41,775 nt of DNA, taken from NCBI GenBank assembly GCA_029982615.1, contig JARRBK010000011.1, positions 1-41,775 of the forward strand. The letters run 5' to 3'. This DNA is from Tepidanaerobacteraceae bacterium. GTDB taxonomy: Bacteria; Bacillota; Thermosediminibacteria; Thermosediminibacterales; Tepidanaerobacteraceae. Below the pieces are notes generated by a model. The model searched no databases. It worked only from the letters and a program-made list of their open reading frames with translations, and was not told the origin of the DNA. Shown here piece by piece: positions 16,380 through 25,163 of this stretch; the stretch's first letter is position 1, and every line of letters starts with the position of its first letter. A program made the position numbers and the translations under genes.

Positions 16380-18431
16380 TTGAGCTACAGGATAGCGATA
16401 GATATTGGAGGAACTTTTACCGATTATGTTGCAATGAATGAAGAAACGGGAGAGCTCATTGTGACAAAAGCATCCAGTACGCCCAAAAATTTCGCCGACG
16501 GTGTCCTGGAGGCTGTCAAAAAAGGCGGAGTGCCGCTGGAAGAGGCAGCCTACATTGTCCACGGCAGCACGATAGTAATAAATGCCTTAACCGAAAGAAA
16601 AGGCGCCAGGACAGCCCTGATTACAACAAAAGGATTCAGGGATGTGCTTGAAATCGGCAGGGCCAACAGGACAGACCTATACAATTATTATTATACCAAA
16701 CCTAAAGCTTTTGTGCCAAGGAAGTACAGATTTGAAGTAGAGGAGAGATTGAATAAAGACGGGGAGGTAATTGTACCTTTAAATGAAGGCCAGGTTAGGG
16801 AAATAGCGTTAAAATGCAAAAAAGAGCAGATAGAGGCCATTGCGGTATGTCTTATCCATTCGTATGCCAATCCCGCCCATGAGGAAAGGATAAAAACAAT
16901 ACTTCAGGAGGAACTGCCGGGTGTGGAGGTTAGCATTTCTTCCGAAGTCATCAAAGAGTGGCGCGAATACGAGAGGACGAATACCACTGTCTTTAATGCT
17001 TACGTAAAACCTGCGGCCAGCAAATATCTAGATACGCTGAAAGAGAGGATGAAGGAACAGGGTTTAAAAATAGAACCCTACGCCATGCAGTCCAACGGCG
17101 GGACGGCGACGTTTGAAATGATAAAAATAAATCCGATTAACATGATAGAATCCGGACCGGTTGGAGGCGTTATCGGGGCAAACGAAATAGGGAAAATATT
17201 GAAGGAAAAAAATGTAATAACATTTGACATAGGGGGCACCACAGCAAAAACCTCACTGATACATAACAACGAAATCAGGATAACCACTGATTACAAACTC
17301 GAGAATACTCCGGTTTATGCCGGTTACCCTGTTAAAGCCCCCATTGTGGATATTATTGAGATTGGCGCCGGGGGCGGCAGTATAGCTTGGATAGATTCTG
17401 TGGGCAATTTAAAAGTCGGGCCTGAGAGCGCTGGTGCGGACCCGGGGCCTGCTTGTTATGGCAAAGGCGGCACGCAGCCGACTCTCACGGATGCCAATAT
17501 GATAGCCGGTAGGATAGACCCTTCAAGATTTTTGGGAGGAAAATTTAAAGTCGATATTAAAAAATCTTATGAAGCCATTAAAAAAATCTCTGATTATTAT
17601 AAGATAACTGTCGAAGAAGCGGCGAGAGGCATCATAAGGATTGCCAACAACAATATGATGCATGCGTTAAAACTCGTGTCGGTCAGGAAGGGCTACGACC
17701 CCAGGGAGTTCATCATGGTGGCCATGGGAGGTAACGGTGCTATACACAGCCCAGCCCTAGGCAGGGAGCTAAAGGTGAAAAAGATTGTGATTCCCAGATA
17801 TCCCGCCGTATTTTCGGCATGGGGAATGCTTATGACCGATTCTAGGCAGGACTTTATCCAGACCAGGATAACTAAAGCGTGTAAGGAAAACATGGCTGCT
17901 GTAAATGAAATTTACAATGAAATGATTGAAAAGGCCGTAAAATTATATACGGATTTTGGATTCAACAGGCAGGATGTTTTTGTGGTCAAATCGGCAGATA
18001 TTAGATACATAGGCCAGGAGCATACCGTCAGGGCTGCAGTGCCTTCCAATGAGCTGACCGAGAAGGATTTAGAAGTCATACGGCATAATTTTGAGACCCT
18101 GCATGAGCAGTACTATGCCTTTAAACTGCCCGAAGCGCCTATAGAATTTGTGAATTTTAACATTACGGCTTTTGGAAGGGTTAAAAAGTCTGAAATAAAG
18201 CCCTTCAGGGTTTCTGGCAGGCCCGAAGATGCCGTGCGGGGCAGAAATGTAGTGGATTACGATGAAGACGGCAAACTGGAGGTTCCCGTCTACATCAGAG
18301 AAAAGCTGGGGACTGACAGTAAAATCAAGGGTCCTGCTATTATTGAAGAGGAGACGTCGGTGACAGTGCTTTACCCCGATCAAAAACTGTATGTGGATGA
18401 TTTTGGAAATCTGATAATCGAGGAGGCTTAA
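16380..18431 (+). CDS. hyuA: Hydantoinase/oxoprolinase family subunit A
   Basis: The 683-residue protein is an ASKHA-fold ATP-dependent subunit of the HyuA/oxoprolinase/acetone-carboxylase group. The first phosphate loop is YRIAIDIGGTFTDYVA at residues 3-18 and the second is VITFDIGGTTAKTSLI. Also visible are SGPVGGVIGA and GAGGGSIAWID. With HyuB it phosphorylates and opens a cyclic amide such as N-methylhydantoin, 5-oxoproline or caprolactam, or carboxylates a ketone. TTG at 16380 follows GGGGAGG with 8-nt spacing. hyuB starts 3 nt after the stop. The sequence does not fix the substrate, but a racemase and a peptide-type transporter in the same operon favour a chiral cyclic amide. Confidence 0.9.
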   Translation: MSYRIAIDIGGTFTDYVAMNEETGELIVTKASSTPKNFADGVLEAVKKGGVPLEEAAYIVHGSTIVINALTERKGARTALITTKGFRDVLEIGRANRTDLYNYYYTKPKAFVPRKYRFEVEERLNKDGEVIVPLNEGQVREIALKCKKEQIEAIAVCLIHSYANPAHEERIKTILQEELPGVEVSISSEVIKEWREYERTNTTVFNAYVKPAASKYLDTLKERMKEQGLKIEPYAMQSNGGTATFEMIKINPINMIESGPVGGVIGANEIGKILKEKNVITFDIGGTTAKTSLIHNNEIRITTDYKLENTPVYAGYPVKAPIVDIIEIGAGGGSIAWIDSVGNLKVGPESAGADPGPACYGKGGTQPTLTDANMIAGRIDPSRFLGGKFKVDIKKSYEAIKKISDYYKITVEEAARGIIRIANNNMMHALKLVSVRKGYDPREFIMVAMGGNGAIHSPALGRELKVKKIVIPRYPAVFSAWGMLMTDSRQDFIQTRITKACKENMAAVNEIYNEMIEKAVKLYTDFGFNRQDVFVVKSADIRYIGQEHTVRAAVPSNELTEKDLEVIRHNFETLHEQYYAFKLPEAPIEFVNFNITAFGRVKKSEIKPFRVSGRPEDAVRGRNVVDYDEDGKLEVPVYIREKLGTDSKIKGPAIIEEETSVTVLYPDQKLYVDDFGNLIIEEA

Positions 18432-18434
18432 TAA

Positions 18435-20177
18435 ATGGGCAACGTCGATAAATTTACTCTGGAAAATATCGCAGACGGGCTGGTGGCTGCTGCGGAAGAA
18501 ATGTTTCTAAGCTGGGGCAGGACCAGTCAGAGTACAATTATATACGAAGTGCTGGACTATGCGGCAGGGCTAACGGATGCCAAAGGAAATCTGATTGGAC
18601 AGGCCAACGGGGTTACGGCATTTTTGGGGACTATTACGTATTCCGTAAAATCGGTTATTGACAAATTTGGCTATGATGGGCTAAAGCCTGGCGATATCAT
18701 TTTAACCAACGACCCTTACAACGGCAGCGGCACCCATCTGTGCGATGTGTCCGCGGTAATGCCCATATTTTATAAAGATGAAATTATAGCCTTTGCCGCC
18801 AATAAAGGCCACTGGAATGAAATCGGAGGAAAATCCCTGGGAAGCTGGTCCACCAATGCCACGGAAATCTACCAGGAGGGACTGCAGTTTCCGATAATCA
18901 AGGTGTATGAACAGGGTAAATTAAATGAGGCTGTTAGAGACATGATTGAAGCCAATGTGAGGACGCCTGAGATGACCTTGGGAGATCTGTATGCCCAGAC
19001 AGCTTCCTTGAGGGTAGCAGAAAAAAGGATTCTCGAACTGGTGGATAGGTACGGCAAAGACTCGGTGCTCGAGAGCATACAGATGATGATGGAGAACGGC
19101 GAAAAGCTCGCAAAGCTTGAGCTCAGCAAGCTGCCCCATGGAGTGTTTGAAGCAGAGGACTTCATAGATACTGAAGCCAATGGCATCGAGGACGTTTATG
19201 TGAGAGTTAAAGTTACTATCGATGATGAAAACTTTATAATAGATTTGACCGGTTCGGGGCAGCAGGTTCCAGCGCCCATAAATTGCTCCATATTCGGAGC
19301 CTATTCCGCAGCACGCGTGATATACAGGGCTATTGTCTGTCCGCACGCCGAAGCCAATGAAGGCTTTTACAAGCCGTTGAAACTGATAGTGCCTGAGGGG
19401 ACAATTTTTTCAGCTGTCAGGCCTGCGCCGGTGTCCTGCAACTGGGAGGCGACGGCCCGCATAACGGACCTTGTGGCCAAAGCTTTGGCGCCGCATATCC
19501 CAGACAGGATGACAGCCGGACATTTCCTGAGTATAATAGGGACAATCGTTGGAGGCATTGATGATAAGACAAAAGAGCCCTTTGTGCTGTGCGAACCTCA
19601 GGCGGGCGGCTGGGGGGCAGGCCGCGATAAAGACGGTGAAAGCGGGCTTGTGGCCATAGGAGATGGAGAAACATATGTAATGCCCGTAGAAGTAGCTGAG
19701 ACCCGTTACCCCATCATTGTGGAACAGTATTCTTTAAATCTTGCCAGCGGAGACGGTAAGTACAGGGGAGGATTCGGCCTCATCAGGGATTATCGCATAA
19801 TCAATTCCAGCGCAGAACTCACCACCATCGCCAGCAGGTACAGATATCGCCCCTGGGGGATTAACGGCGGCACAGAGGGGTCAAACAACAAAGTCCAGGT
19901 GTTTTCTGGCGGAGAAATGGTAGAAAAAGCAACATTTTCCAATTATATGATGAAGCAAAATGACCTCGTCAGATTTATTTCCGGCGGAGGGGGGGGATAC
20001 GGTGACCCATATGAAAGGGATGCGCAAATGGTGCTTGAAGATGTGTTAAACGAATACATTACCCTCGAAAAAGCCCGGGAAGTATACGGCGTGGTCATCG
20101 AAGACAGAGATGGAGAACTTGCAATTAATATCGACGAAACGAATAAACTCAGGCAAAATAGGAAACAGGTGAATTAA
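18435..20177 (+). CDS. hyuB: Hydantoinase/oxoprolinase family subunit B
   Basis: This 580-residue protein is the partner of HyuA and carries the hydrolytic site. The family pattern is clear: LVAAAEEMFLSWGRTSQSTIIYE, then LKPGDIILTNDPYNGSGTHLCDV, ANKGHWNEIGG, and near the C-terminus GGFGLIRDYRI and RFISGGGGGYGDPYERD. The Asp/His residues of NDPYNGSGTH and NKGHWNEIGG are the usual metal-site region. The ribosome site GAGGAGG lies in the end of hyuA, so the subunits should be made in equal amounts. In related systems A and B form a large complex. No acetone-carboxylase gamma-like gene is present, which argues against a carboxylase. Confidence 0.92.
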   Translation: MGNVDKFTLENIADGLVAAAEEMFLSWGRTSQSTIIYEVLDYAAGLTDAKGNLIGQANGVTAFLGTITYSVKSVIDKFGYDGLKPGDIILTNDPYNGSGTHLCDVSAVMPIFYKDEIIAFAANKGHWNEIGGKSLGSWSTNATEIYQEGLQFPIIKVYEQGKLNEAVRDMIEANVRTPEMTLGDLYAQTASLRVAEKRILELVDRYGKDSVLESIQMMMENGEKLAKLELSKLPHGVFEAEDFIDTEANGIEDVYVRVKVTIDDENFIIDLTGSGQQVPAPINCSIFGAYSAARVIYRAIVCPHAEANEGFYKPLKLIVPEGTIFSAVRPAPVSCNWEATARITDLVAKALAPHIPDRMTAGHFLSIIGTIVGGIDDKTKEPFVLCEPQAGGWGAGRDKDGESGLVAIGDGETYVMPVEVAETRYPIIVEQYSLNLASGDGKYRGGFGLIRDYRIINSSAELTTIASRYRYRPWGINGGTEGSNNKVQVFSGGEMVEKATFSNYMMKQNDLVRFISGGGGGYGDPYERDAQMVLEDVLNEYITLEKAREVYGVVIEDRDGELAINIDETNKLRQNRKQVN

Positions 20178-20224
20178 AAACCTTAATGATATAAAAAATG
20201 ATTTGAGTGTAAAAACCAAGTCCG

Positions 20225-20254
20225 TTGCCGGAGATGTCGGGCCATCTCCGGCAA
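20225..20254 (+). other. 12-bp intergenic hairpin between hyuB and the binding-protein gene
   Basis: TTGCCGGAGATG pairs perfectly with CATCTCCGGCAA around a 6-nt loop. It has no T-run, so it is not a classic terminator. It may be an RNA stability or processing element that separates transcript levels of hyuAB from the abundant binding protein. Confidence 0.75.
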
Positions 20255-20317
20255 GAAAGTGACTTTCTACATCAGAATTAAACATAAATTCATTAAAAGA
20301 AGGGAGATGCTTAAAAA

Positions 20318-22000
20318 ATGAAAAAAAGACCTTTTAAAAGGGCAACTGTATTACTGCTGGTGTCTATTTTGGTCGTATCCTTAGCGTTGTCAGGATGCGG
20401 GCAAAATAGCAGCCAGAATTCTTCAAACCAGGGCCAGCAGAACGCTGCTGCGAATGAAAAAATAATAAGGGTTACGGTTTCGGGCACCCCGAACATTGAC
20501 CCGGCGGTAGGTCAGGATTACGGCAGCTGCACCGCGCTGGCAAACATCTATGACACATTGGTTTTCCCTCAAAACGACGGAACGCTCAAACCCATGCTTG
20601 CAGAAAAATGGGATGTGTCGAGCGACAATTTAACCTATACCTTTTACCTCAGGAAAGGGGTAAAGTTCCACAACGGTGACGAACTGACGGCAGATGATGT
20701 GGTATTTTCAATGAAAAGGCTTCTGACCATAGGCGAAGGGTTTGCATACCTTTTTACAGACGTGGTAAAGGACGTGACTGCCGCCGACACCTATACGGTG
20801 AAATTCACATTGAACAAGCCGTTTGCCCCGTTTGTAGAAACCCTTGTCAGACTGTATATACTGAATAAAGATCAGGTTACGCAAAATATAAAGCAAAACG
20901 GCCAATACGGAGACATGGGGGATTACGGAAGGGAATGGCTGATTACCCACGATGCCGGCAGCGGGCCATACACTGTTAAGGAACTGCAGCAACAGGCTTA
21001 TTTATACGCTGTGCGCTTTGACGATTACTGGGGCGGCTGGGACAAGGACGCTCCGGATGCTTTTAAGCTGATCGATAGCACCGAGGGGGCCACAGTTCGC
21101 ACCCTTATGAACAACAGGGAACTGGAGATTACGGATCAGTGGCAGACAACTGAAAATATAAATGCTATGTCGAAAATACCGGGTGTATCTATAGCAACGA
21201 TTTTCTCTGGAACGATTTTGAATGTTATGCTGAATACTAAAAAAGCTCCGACGGATGATGTCAATTTCCGCAAAGCTTTGGCTTATGCATTTGACTATGA
21301 TTCCATTGTGAAATTGTTCCCCGGGTCTGTCAAGGCAAAAGGGCCGGTGCCCCATGATGTGCCCGGGAACGCCGCGGATTTGATGCAGTACACCTATGAC
21401 ATTGAAAAGGCAAAGGAATACCTGCAAAAATCAAAATACGCTGATAAACTGGATCAATATCCTGTAGAGGTTTTGACAAACAGCGATGTCCCCGATCTGG
21501 AAAAAATCGCCCTTTCTATGCAGGCAAATGCGGAAAAAATAGGCATAAAAGTAAATATTGTTAAGGCACCCTGGATTTCCATTGTAGATATGATGTCTAA
21601 AGTCGACTCGACTCCAAACGCATGTATTATTTTCGTGGCACCGCATTATAACGAAGCAGGTTCAATACTTGAATCGCGTTACCATTCAAAGTCTACGGGC
21701 ACATGGGAACAGGGAGAATGGTTGCAAAGCAAAGAGATAGACAATATGATAGAGGATGCGCTGTCGACAGTTGACAAGAATGAAAGGTTTGAAAAATATA
21801 AAAAGATACAGGAAGTGCTGGTGGACCTCTGCCCGACGATATGGGTTTTAGACCAGGCTGAAAGAAGGGCGTACCAGAGCGATTACATGTATTGGCCCGG
21901 CGCAGAACTTGCAAAACAGGGCAAACCGGTAACATCCGTTATGGGATACAACTTCTATTTCCATGATTTCAAAATTTACCCTGAAAAAATGAAGAAATAA
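20318..22000 (+). CDS. Family 5 (oligopeptide-type) substrate-binding lipoprotein
   Basis: This 560-residue extracytoplasmic solute-binding protein starts with a Lys/Arg-rich n-region, a hydrophobic core and the lipobox LSGC (Cys near residue 27), then a Ser/Gln/Asn-rich tether. The SBP_bac_5 fold is shown by LAEKWDVSSDNLTYTFYLRKGVKFHNGDELTADDVVFSMKR split over residues 89-130, and by DVNFRKALAYAFDYDSIV further on. It is the first gene of a five-gene ABC importer. Members bind peptides, nickel, sugars or opines. Co-transcription with hyuAB and a racemase points to a hydantoin-, lactam- or amide-like ligand. Confidence 0.9.
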   Translation: MKKRPFKRATVLLLVSILVVSLALSGCGQNSSQNSSNQGQQNAAANEKIIRVTVSGTPNIDPAVGQDYGSCTALANIYDTLVFPQNDGTLKPMLAEKWDVSSDNLTYTFYLRKGVKFHNGDELTADDVVFSMKRLLTIGEGFAYLFTDVVKDVTAADTYTVKFTLNKPFAPFVETLVRLYILNKDQVTQNIKQNGQYGDMGDYGREWLITHDAGSGPYTVKELQQQAYLYAVRFDDYWGGWDKDAPDAFKLIDSTEGATVRTLMNNRELEITDQWQTTENINAMSKIPGVSIATIFSGTILNVMLNTKKAPTDDVNFRKALAYAFDYDSIVKLFPGSVKAKGPVPHDVPGNAADLMQYTYDIEKAKEYLQKSKYADKLDQYPVEVLTNSDVPDLEKIALSMQANAEKIGIKVNIVKAPWISIVDMMSKVDSTPNACIIFVAPHYNEAGSILESRYHSKSTGTWEQGEWLQSKEIDNMIEDALSTVDKNERFEKYKKIQEVLVDLCPTIWVLDQAERRAYQSDYMYWPGAELAKQGKPVTSVMGYNFYFHDFKIYPEKMKK

Positions 22001-22035
22001 CCATTTAGTATTGTGAATATGGTATAAGCGAGCTG

Positions 22036-22081
22036 TTATGGATATTTATCTTTGCTTTTAGCAAAAGATAAATATCCATAA
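22036..22081 (+). other. Long AT-rich hairpin between binding-protein and permease genes
   Basis: TTATGGATATTTATCTTT followed by GCTTTTAGC and AAAGATAAATATCCATAA forms a near-perfect stem of about 21 bp with one bulged base. The following sequence is AT-rich but has no T-run. It may protect the upstream mRNA or reduce read-through into the permease genes. Confidence 0.75.
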
Positions 22082-22181
22082 TTAATTATATTTATTTCAT
22101 ATTAGATGAAGCTTTTATTGAAGCTGTGCTCTAAGAAATGGATAAAGGTCGATGAATTTTGTAGCCGGAGGGTGTGCGTTA

Positions 22182-23195
22182 ATGCTAAAATATATAATTA
22201 AAAGGTTGTTTCAGGGCATTTTTGTCGTGATAGGCATTTCGATACTGATATTCATAATATCACGCGTAGTCCCTGGCGATCCAGCCAGGATGGCCCTTGG
22301 GCCCAGAGCGCCTCAGTTTGCAGTCGATGAATTAAGGAAAGAAATGAACCTCGACAAACCGTTGCCTGTCCAATATTATTACTGGTTTAAAGGAGTTATA
22401 AAAGGCGACTTTGGAAAGTCTCTCAATACGAAAAGGCCGGTGATTACTGACGTAAAAGAGTTTTTACCTGCGACTTTGGAACTTGCTTTATTGTCTGGCT
22501 TTTTATTCATAATTTTTGCGACAATAATAGGGCTTCTATCTGCCCAATACCGAGATACATGGGTAGACGGCCTTACGCGAATTTTATCCTATGTGGGAAT
22601 CGCCATCCCCTCATTTGTGGTAGCCGTATTGCTGCTGTTGATATTCGGGTATCTATGGCCGGTAATACCTACCCTGGGAAGGTTAAGCTCAAATATAACT
22701 CCTCCTCCCACCATCACGGGTTTGATTACCGTTGACAGTTTAATAACGGGGAATTTCGCAGCTTTCTTTGACGCCTTAAAGCATTTAATTTTGCCGGCAA
22801 TTGCCTTGGCAATCGGGCCACTTTTCCAGGAGGCAAGAATTTTGAGATCTGCTTTGATAGACAACATCAACAAAGAATACATTTCCGTTGTAACGGGATA
22901 TGGGCTACCGAAGGGCGTCATTATGAGAAAACATCTGTTGAAACCTTCGTTTATTCCTGTGGTTTCAGTGATGGGCCTGGATTTTGCATCTTTAATGGGC
23001 AACGCTTTTTTGGTGGAAAGCATATTCAACTGGCCCGGGCTGTCCAGATACGGCATAAATGCCATGTTAAACAAGGATTTAAACGCCATATCCGCTGTAA
23101 TCATAATATACGGGGTAATATTTTTAATCGTAAACATTATAGTAGACTTGATTATAGCTTGGCTGGATCCGCGCATTCGCTTAGGAGGGGAGTAA
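22182..23195 (+). CDS. dppB: Oligopeptide-type ABC transporter permease, DppB-like
   Basis: The 337-residue permease begins MLKYIIKRLFQGIFVVIGIS and contains the DppB/OppB landmarks VVPGDPARMALGP after the first helix and the large periplasmic loop before TM2. The EAA coupling motif region is EYISVVTGYGLPKGVIMRKHLLKPS. The C-terminal part VESIFNWPGLSRYGINAMLNKD is typical. ATG at 22182 is chosen because CCGGAGGG ends 8 nt upstream; an ATG at 22152 in frame lacks a site. dppC follows after 1 nt. Confidence 0.92.
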   Translation: MLKYIIKRLFQGIFVVIGISILIFIISRVVPGDPARMALGPRAPQFAVDELRKEMNLDKPLPVQYYYWFKGVIKGDFGKSLNTKRPVITDVKEFLPATLELALLSGFLFIIFATIIGLLSAQYRDTWVDGLTRILSYVGIAIPSFVVAVLLLLIFGYLWPVIPTLGRLSSNITPPPTITGLITVDSLITGNFAAFFDALKHLILPAIALAIGPLFQEARILRSALIDNINKEYISVVTGYGLPKGVIMRKHLLKPSFIPVVSVMGLDFASLMGNAFLVESIFNWPGLSRYGINAMLNKDLNAISAVIIIYGVIFLIVNIIVDLIIAWLDPRIRLGGE

Positions 23196-23196
23196 T

Positions 23197-24114
23197 ATGA
23201 AGAATAATATTTCTGCTAATGAAAACACCGCTGATATCAAAAAGAAGTCCTTTTTATCGGATAATACGAGAGAAAAGTTGCGCATATACTGGTATAAATT
23301 TTCTCGCAATAAATTTTCAATTTTAGGCCTTTGTATAGTTTTAATATCGATTTTTTTGGCAGTGTTCGCACCCGTGATAGCACCTTACCCCCAGCATGTA
23401 AAAGAGTTTGTCGATTATGATAAAGCCGGGCTGCCTCCGTGCGCTTCTTACATTTTCGGCACTGATGTTTTTGGTCGCGACATTTTTACTAGAGTGATTT
23501 TTTCATTTCGCGGTGCTCTTTTAATGTCGGTGATTGTTCTGGCTATTGCTGTTCCTGTGGGTGTGCTTTTAGGATTAATTGCAGGATATTACAGCGGCAC
23601 CTGGATAGATGTTATCATAATGAGAATAACTGACGTTTTTCTGGCACTTCCACCAATGATACTTGCATTGGCCATTGCTGCCGTATTAAAACCGAATCTT
23701 ACGAGCTCTATGATAGCAGTAACCGTTATGTGGTGGCCTTGGTATACAAGGTTGGTTTACGGTATGGCAACTTCGCTCAGCAAAGAATATTTTGTTAAAA
23801 ATGCAGAATTAATTGGAGCTTCAAAACCGTATATTTTGTTCCATGAAATTTTGCCAAACTGCCTTTCCCCCATATTTACTAAGATGGCTTTAGACGTGGG
23901 TTGGGTTATTCTGATAGGAGCAGCTTTGAGTTTCGTAGGGCTTGGCGAACAACCTCCCACACCTGCTTTTGGTCAAATGATTTCCGATGGAGCACGCTAC
24001 ATGCCGGACCTATGGTGGATGACGATTTTCCCTGCCCTTGCCATAGCATTTATAATACTTGGATTTAATTTCTTTGGAGATGGCATCAGGGATATGCTCG
24101 ACAGAGGGAGGTAA
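23197..24114 (+). CDS. dppC: Oligopeptide-type ABC transporter permease, DppC-like
   Basis: This 305-residue protein has the N-terminal cytoplasmic tail of OppC/DppC proteins, then a first helix (LGLCIVLISIFLAVFAPVIAPY) and the motif FGTDVFGRDIFTRVIFSFRGALLMS. The EAA loop is KNAELIGASKPYILFHEILPNCLSP, and the end reads FGDGIRDMLDRGR, as in DppC. About six membrane segments are visible. It pairs with DppB, and the spacing of 1-5 nt to both neighbours shows a tight operon. Confidence 0.93.
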   Translation: MKNNISANENTADIKKKSFLSDNTREKLRIYWYKFSRNKFSILGLCIVLISIFLAVFAPVIAPYPQHVKEFVDYDKAGLPPCASYIFGTDVFGRDIFTRVIFSFRGALLMSVIVLAIAVPVGVLLGLIAGYYSGTWIDVIIMRITDVFLALPPMILALAIAAVLKPNLTSSMIAVTVMWWPWYTRLVYGMATSLSKEYFVKNAELIGASKPYILFHEILPNCLSPIFTKMALDVGWVILIGAALSFVGLGEQPPTPAFGQMISDGARYMPDLWWMTIFPALAIAFIILGFNFFGDGIRDMLDRGR

Positions 24115-24119
24115 TATTG

Positions 24120-25094
24120 ATGGAGAACACATTGCTGGATATAAAAAACTTGAAAGTATGGTACCGCACTTATAAAGGGTATGCAAAAGTTGTAGACGGC
24201 ATAAACCTTTTTGTGAACAAGGGCGAAAAAGTTGGGCTGGTAGGAGAATCGGGATGTGGAAAAACAACTACAATGAAGACCGTATTAAGGGTGCTTGATA
24301 GCAAAGTAGCCACTGTGCCTGAGGGGGAAATTTTATTTAAAAACAGAGACATTTTGAAGATGAAATACAATGAGCTTCAGCAGGTGAGAAAGCAAAGCAT
24401 TTCTATGATATCCCAGGAACCGACTGCTGCATTGAACCCAGTCTTTACCGTAGGGTCTCAGATTATGGATATAATAAGATATTCGGAACAGTACAAGGAT
24501 TACAGCAAGAGTGAAATGCTTTCCCTGGCGGTAAAAACGATTAAAGATGTTTTAATCCCTGATCCAGAAAGGATTTTGAATTCATATCCGCACCAGCTGA
24601 GCGGAGGAATGAAACAGCGCATATGTATAGCTATGGCACTGGTTACACCGAGGGAGCTGTTAATAGCCGATGAACCTGGAACCGCATTGGACGTAACCGT
24701 TCAGGATCAAATACACAAACTATTGAAGGCGTTGGTGGAAGAAAAGAAAATGTCGCTCATAATGATAACGCATTCATTGGGTGTTGCGCGCGAGCTTTCA
24801 GATCGGATTTATGTGATGTACGCGGGGAATATAGTTGAAGTTGCACAGACGAAGGAGCTGTTTAAGAATCCGCTTCACCCTTATACCCTGGGATTAATGG
24901 AGTGTGTCCCCAGGTTGTACGGTGGAGGCATATCAGAAGGCATATACGGCTATATTCCGGACTATATAAATCCACCTGCCGGTTGTAGATTTTATCCTCG
25001 CTGCCCCAGCGCTATGGAAATATGTGAAAAAGAAAAACCGCCGACGGTCAGCGTAAGCGAAGATCACAAAGTAGCATGCTTCAAATATCACTAA
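24120..25094 (+). CDS. dppD: Oligopeptide-type ABC transporter ATPase, DppD-like
   Basis: The 324-residue ATPase has Walker A GESGCGKTT near residue 41, the Q-loop in MISQEPTAALNPVF, the signature LSGGMKQRICIAMAL and Walker B ELLIADEPGTALDV. The C-terminal oligopeptide-transporter extension is present, with CRFYPRCPSAMEICEKEKPP; its cysteines bind an iron-sulfur cluster in some DppD/DppF proteins. ATG at 24120 is favoured (8 nt from AGGGAGG) over the adjacent TTG at 24117. Confidence 0.93.
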   Translation: MENTLLDIKNLKVWYRTYKGYAKVVDGINLFVNKGEKVGLVGESGCGKTTTMKTVLRVLDSKVATVPEGEILFKNRDILKMKYNELQQVRKQSISMISQEPTAALNPVFTVGSQIMDIIRYSEQYKDYSKSEMLSLAVKTIKDVLIPDPERILNSYPHQLSGGMKQRICIAMALVTPRELLIADEPGTALDVTVQDQIHKLLKALVEEKKMSLIMITHSLGVARELSDRIYVMYAGNIVEVAQTKELFKNPLHPYTLGLMECVPRLYGGGISEGIYGYIPDYINPPAGCRFYPRCPSAMEICEKEKPPTVSVSEDHKVACFKYH

Positions 25095-25115
25095 ACCGGT
25101 TTTCTTAAAGAAGAA

Positions 25116-25152
25116 GGGAGGTTCTTATCGGAACCGGAAAAATTGTTCCGAT
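25116..25152 (+). promoter_or_regulatory. Ribosome site plus hairpin in the dppF leader
   Basis: GGGAGG (25116-25121) is 42 nt before the dppF ATG, too far for normal initiation. Between them ATCGGAAC (25127-25134) and GTTCCGAT (25145-25152) form a perfect 8-bp hairpin that would bring the ribosome site to about 16 nt from the ATG. It may tune DppF translation. Confidence 0.5.
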
Positions 25153-25163
25153 GAATTTGAATT

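Noticed and set aside
16380-20177. HyuA-HyuB as acetone carboxylase
   Set aside because: No gamma-subunit-like gene follows, and racemase plus peptide-type transporter point to cyclic amides; not fully excluded.
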